From positions 1,984,001-2,048,000 of the forward strand of contig NZ_CP013200.1 in the NCBI RefSeq assembly GCF_001445575.1: 64,000 nt of DNA, written 5' to 3'. The position numbers were made by a program, and so were the translations under genes. Below are positions 62,482-64,000 of this stretch, in pieces. Origin of the DNA: Arthrobacter alpinus (lineage in GTDB: Bacteria > Actinomycetota > Actinomycetes > Actinomycetales > Micrococcaceae). How positions within the stretch are numbered: the first letter of the stretch is position 1; each line of letters begins with the position of its first letter. Under the pieces are notes generated by a model. The model was not told the origin of the DNA, made no database searches, and worked only from the letters and a program-made list of their open reading frames with translations.

Positions 62482-63132
62482 ATGAACACCACCCTGCGCG
62501 ATGTGCGCTCACCCGGCTGGAGCGCCACTGATGCTCCTGAGACAATGGTTCTCTTCCTGCATGGTTTCGGTTCCAACGAGCACGATCTGCTCCAGCTAGC
62601 ACCTGCCCTGGGACTCGCGCTGCCGTGGGCCTCCCTACGCGCACCCCTGGATGTGGGCAATGGTGGTGCGGCATGGTTCTCAATTACCACTCCCGGAAAC
62701 CCCGACGCCGCCCCGGTGGAAGAAGCCACTGAGGCGATTTGGGCCTGGATTGATGAAAACGTGAACCCGGCGACCCGTGTTGTTCCCATCGGTTTCTCGC
62801 AAGGCGGGCTCATGGCCAGCCAACTTTTGCGCACCCGGCCACAGCGTGTGGTTGCGCCTGTGGTGTTGGGTGGATTTATTTTGGGTGCCGCGCAACCTGG
62901 CGATAGCCTTCTGCTTGAACAACGCCCTGCACTGTTCTGGGGACGCGGAGCCGAGGATCGGGTCATCGCCCCGATTGCCATCACGCGCAGCGGCGAGTTC
63001 TTGCCGGCGCACACCACGCTGACCGAGCACGTTTACCCAGGTCTGGCACATGGGATCAATGCGAGCGAACTTAGCGATGTCCGTGACTTCATCACTCTTG
63101 AAGTTGGTGCCCAGGTGGTGGCCTCGGCATGA
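62482..63132 (+). CDS. Alpha/beta hydrolase, carboxylesterase/phospholipase type
   Basis: 216 residues. AAGGAG precedes ATG 62482. FLHGFGSNEHDLLQLAPAL, nucleophile Ser in GFSQGGLMASQLL, Asp in WGRGAEDRVI and His in GLAHGIN complete the triad. Similar enzymes hydrolyse short carboxylesters. Its stop overlaps the next start (ATGA), so the two are coupled. Confidence 0.92.
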   Translation: MNTTLRDVRSPGWSATDAPETMVLFLHGFGSNEHDLLQLAPALGLALPWASLRAPLDVGNGGAAWFSITTPGNPDAAPVEEATEAIWAWIDENVNPATRVVPIGFSQGGLMASQLLRTRPQRVVAPVVLGGFILGAAQPGDSLLLEQRPALFWGRGAEDRVIAPIAITRSGEFLPAHTTLTEHVYPGLAHGINASELSDVRDFITLEVGAQVVASA

Positions 63133-64000
63133 GCGCGGCCTCCCCGTTTGAGATCGGCATCTTCACCTTTGGTGAACTGACCCGTGACGCGCACGGGCAG
63201 CCGATCGATCCCCTGACACGTACTCGCGACATCCTTGAGTGGGCACGGGTTGCTGATGCTGCAGGGTTAGATGTGTTCGGAGTAGGCGAGCACCACCGGG
63301 AAGACTTTGCTGTTTCTTCGCCCGCCGTGGTGTTGGCGGCGGCCGCCGCGCAAACCAAGAATATCCGCCTGACCAGCACCGTCACGGTGCTCTCCAGCGC
63401 TGACCCTGTTCGCGTGTTTGAAGACTTTGCAACGCTGGACCTTGTCAGCGGTGGACGTGCGGAGATCACAGCTGGCCGGGGCGCCTATGTAGAATCCTTC
63501 CCGTTGTTCGGCCAGAACTTGGAGCGTTATGACGAGTACTTTGAGGACCGGCTGGATCTGCTGCTGCGCATTCGCGATGAAAACCCCATCACGTGGAACG
63601 GCACCACACGCCCTCCTCTGATTGACGCTGGGGTGTGGCCGCGCCCGGCCCAAGCGGCACTTCCCATTTGGGCTGCCGTGGGCGGGACGCCTTCCTCAGT
63701 TGAACGGGCCGGACGGCTGGGCTTGCCGATGTATCTGGCCATCTTGGGTGCCCCGGAGCGTTTCGGCGCGCTGGCCCAGTTATATCGGCGCGCGGCACAA
63801 GAGGCCGGTCGGGAACCGGGGCAGATTGGCGTCACCTCGCACTTCTACGTGGAGGAAACCTCACAAGGTGCCAAGGACACGTTCTTCCCGCACTATTCCT
63901 CTTACATTGAGCAGAACATGCCGCGGGCTGGCAGGCTGGATCGCCCCGGTTTTGAGCATTGGGCCGGACCCCGCGGAGCACTTTTTGCGGGAAGTCCTGC
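63129..64000 (+). CDS. LLM-class flavin-dependent oxidoreductase, 3' end outside window
   Basis: At least 290 residues from ATG 63129, which overlaps the hydrolase stop. FEIGIFTFGELTRD, VFGVGEHHREDFAVSSPAVVLA, NIRLTSTVTVLSSADPVRVFEDFATLDLVS in successive blocks, and GRGAYVESFPLFG are typical of bacterial luciferase-like monooxygenases. They use FMNH2 or F420. The gene continues past base 64000. Confidence 0.93.
   Translation, partial: MSAASPFEIGIFTFGELTRDAHGQPIDPLTRTRDILEWARVADAAGLDVFGVGEHHREDFAVSSPAVVLAAAAAQTKNIRLTSTVTVLSSADPVRVFEDFATLDLVSGGRAEITAGRGAYVESFPLFGQNLERYDEYFEDRLDLLLRIRDENPITWNGTTRPPLIDAGVWPRPAQAALPIWAAVGGTPSSVERAGRLGLPMYLAILGAPERFGALAQLYRRAAQEAGREPGQIGVTSHFYVEETSQGAKDTFFPHYSSYIEQNMPRAGRLDRPGFEHWAGPRGALFAGSP

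Overview
The window looks like chromosomal DNA of a high-GC actinobacterium of the family Micrococcaceae, most likely Arthrobacter in the broad sense. The evidence is the fabD-fabH-acpP-fabF cluster behind a PucR/FasR-type regulator, a homodimeric aceE beside a DUF3052 gene, DUF3145, a GapB-type glyceraldehyde-3-phosphate dehydrogenase, an actinobacterial class A rnpB, and MptB/GT87 mannosyltransferases. This assignment is inference from gene content and order; no database search was run. No phage, transposase or CRISPR locus was seen.

Layout. 1-4.4 kb: comM (5' cut by the window edge), dprA, an LCP-family cell-wall ligase and xerC (both frameshifted). 4.6-10.5 kb: DUF3145, then on the minus strand the type II fatty acid synthase genes fabD-fabH-acpP-fabF with a FasR-like regulator upstream. 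10.6-16.9 kb: aceE with a strong terminator, DUF3052, an AhpE-like peroxiredoxin, a sirtuin, tRNA-Val(TAC) and an exonuclease-BRCT protein. 17.3-25.5 kb: a sugar-acid catabolic island with an IclR regulator, an MHS transporter, a (frameshifted) 2-hydroxyacid dehydrogenase, a beta-hydroxyacid dehydrogenase, idnO-like and idnD-like genes, and gnd. It suggests that L-idonate/5-ketogluconate-type acids are fed into the pentose phosphate pathway. 25.8-31.2 kb: cysE-cysK, msrA, a Nif3-like protein, a coiled-coil protein and yaaA. 31.4-36.2 kb: gapB, rnpB, a membrane-anchored HNH nuclease and prfC. 36.3-40.7 kb: an acyltransferase-like protein, a sugar porter, a 4 x 60-bp tandem repeat, def, tRNA-His and orn. 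40.8-48.3 kb: four polytopic glycosyltransferases (two MptB-like, two GT87-like) that probably build lipomannan-type cell-envelope glycans. They are interrupted by an AbiEi-HTH/DUF559 gene bracketed by two copies of a 72-bp palindromic element. 48.3-60.9 kb: accessory genes (AlkD, PrmC-like methyltransferase, Usp, TetR plus flavoprotein, SRPBCC plus a deleted glycosyltransferase, a NarL-type two-component system, an MpaB-like oxygenase, DUF3817, a PEP-mutase/ICL-family protein). 61-64 kb: a decayed LuxR regulator, a cluster of three tiny ORFs with near-perfect Shine-Dalgarno sites, a serine hydrolase and an LLM flavin oxidoreductase cut by the window end.

Two themes run through the window. 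(1) Several conserved genes (LCP, xerC, fabF, a 2-hydroxyacid dehydrogenase, a glycosyltransferase remnant) are broken by single-base losses, mostly in C/G or T homopolymers. Because fabF and xerC are housekeeping genes, collapsed homopolymers in the assembly are a likelier cause than true decay, so these should not be read as pseudogenes without checking. (2) Many intergenic regions carry GC-rich repeats sharing a GGGGCCC...GTGGGCCCA core, plus long perfect hairpins, including two hairpins with an identical 11-nt loop. The least explained element is the micro-ORF cluster at 61.6-62.35 kb next to the LuxR remnant.
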